NCBI GenBank assembly: GCA_017537045.1
Contig: JAFYLN010000201.1
Span: forward strand, 1 to 6,952
Length of the DNA: 6,952 bases
Origin: Oscillospiraceae bacterium
GTDB taxonomy: Bacteria > Bacillota_A > Clostridia > Oscillospirales > Oscillospiraceae
Reading direction: 5' to 3'
Below, one piece after another: positions 6,766-6,952 of this stretch. The notes beneath the pieces were generated by a model. The model did not search any database, was not told the origin of the DNA, and saw only the letters and a program-made list of their open reading frames with translations. The first letter of the stretch is position 1, and the number at the start of each line of letters is the position of its first letter. Position numbers and translations under genes: made by a program.

Positions 6766-6794
6766 TTGCGCTTTGATGAAACAGATTATATAAT
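6766..6794 (+). promoter_or_regulatory. Possible promoter of the LysR-type gene
   Basis: TATAAT (6789-6794) is a perfect -10 on the plus strand, with TTGCGC (6766-6771) 17 bases upstream as a weak -35. The -10 is one half of the palindrome GATTATATAATC (6784-6795), whose other half serves the symporter promoter, so the two polymerases would compete. The resulting leader would be about 65 bases. Confidence 0.4.
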
Positions 6795-6813
6795 CAGTTC
6801 AACAATCAGTCAA
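6785..6813 (-). promoter_or_regulatory. Strong sigma-A-like promoter of the symporter
   Basis: On the minus strand TTGACT (6813-6808, five of six) is followed by exactly 17 bases and TATAAT (6790-6785, perfect). Predicted transcription starts near 6778, leaving a leader of about 48 bases before the symporter ATG. Confidence 0.8.
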
Positions 6814-6815
6814 AC

Positions 6816-6839
6816 AGATGGTTTTGATAATAACCATCT
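6816..6839. promoter_or_regulatory. Inverted repeat, candidate LysR-type operator
   Basis: AGATGGTT (6816-6823) and AACCATCT (6832-6839) are perfect 8-bp inverted arms around TTGATAAT. The repeat is centred about 50 bases upstream of the predicted symporter start, directly behind its -35, and just ahead of the LysR-type gene. Position and dyad symmetry with AT-rich centre suit a LysR-type binding site that could regulate both genes. This is inferred from layout, not from a known motif. Confidence 0.55.
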
Positions 6840-6865
6840 ATAAATTCGATGGTGAGGGAAGTAAG

Positions 6866-6952
6866 ATGCAACTGCGCAATTTGATTACATTTATCCATGT
6901 GGCAGAATTGGGAAGTTTTACAAAGGCCGCGGAGCAGCTGGGATACTCTCAG
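6866..6952 (+). CDS. LysR-type transcriptional regulator, N-terminal fragment cut by the window edge
   Basis: Only 29 codons are visible, beginning at ATG 6866. The residues MQLRNLITFIHVAELGSF are followed by TKAAEQLGYSQ, the characteristic start of the LysR winged helix-turn-helix, with the first helices and the AAExLGYSQ segment entering the recognition helix. A purine-rich GGTGAGGGAAG (6851-6861) precedes the start and can act as ribosome binding site. The gene continues beyond the window, so its effector domain and ligand class cannot be judged. Its divergent placement next to the symporter makes that gene the likely target. Confidence 0.9.
   Translation, partial: MQLRNLITFIHVAELGSFTKAAEQLGYSQ

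Noticed and set aside
6104..6793. A 229-codon plus-strand open frame opposite the symporter
   Set aside because: It overlaps the strongly supported symporter, its promoter and ribosome binding site, and the translation looks like a low-quality antisense product.
1..6952. CRISPR array, insertion sequence, tRNA or rRNA gene
   Set aside because: No regularly spaced direct repeats, transposase frames, terminal inverted repeats or tRNA cloverleaf were seen on either strand.

Overview
The window looks like a chromosomal piece of a low-to-moderate GC member of the Clostridia (Firmicutes), probably a gut Oscillospiraceae-type organism. This is inferred from two T-box leaders, strong AGGAGG-type ribosome binding sites, sigma-A-like promoters and the protein families present. 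No species can be named from the sequence alone.

Layout. Positions 1-861 hold no gene but are densely regulatory. A T-box leader on the minus strand (about 291 to 1) ends in a terminator hairpin at the window edge and must serve a gene beyond the left end; its best specifier codon is UUC (Phe). Back to back with it, a second T-box leader on the plus strand (about 543-832) precedes a three-gene plus-strand unit. That unit comprises a 758-residue XRE HTH + cupin + acyl-CoA ligase fusion (862-3138), a MaoC-like hotdog hydratase gene broken by a one-base frameshift (3219-3649), and a tandem ACT + metallo-beta-lactamase-fold fusion (3676-5109). A 14-bp hairpin at 5129-5163 closes it, and also closes the convergent minus-strand gene for a 519-residue sodium:solute symporter (5171-6730). 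The symporter is divergent from a LysR-type regulator whose first 29 codons are at the right edge (6866-6952). The 135-bp gap between them contains a strong minus-strand promoter, a shared palindromic -10 and a LysR-box-like inverted repeat.

How the parts may work together (inference). The symporter could import a carboxylate, the ligase activate it to a CoA thioester and the MaoC-like protein hydrate or dehydrate an enoyl-CoA. The ACT-MBL protein would be an amino-acid-gated hydrolase, possibly a thioesterase or lactonase. The T-box would turn the unit on when one aminoacyl-tRNA becomes scarce, and the ligase's own HTH-cupin module would add a second layer of sensing. T-box control plus ACT domains on an acyl-CoA ligase operon suggests a link between amino-acid supply and metabolism of an amino-acid-derived acid. 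The substrate cannot be read from the sequence. The most unusual items are the regulator-enzyme fusion, the ACT-MBL fusion with an Asp in the HxHxDH motif, and T-box control of such an operon.
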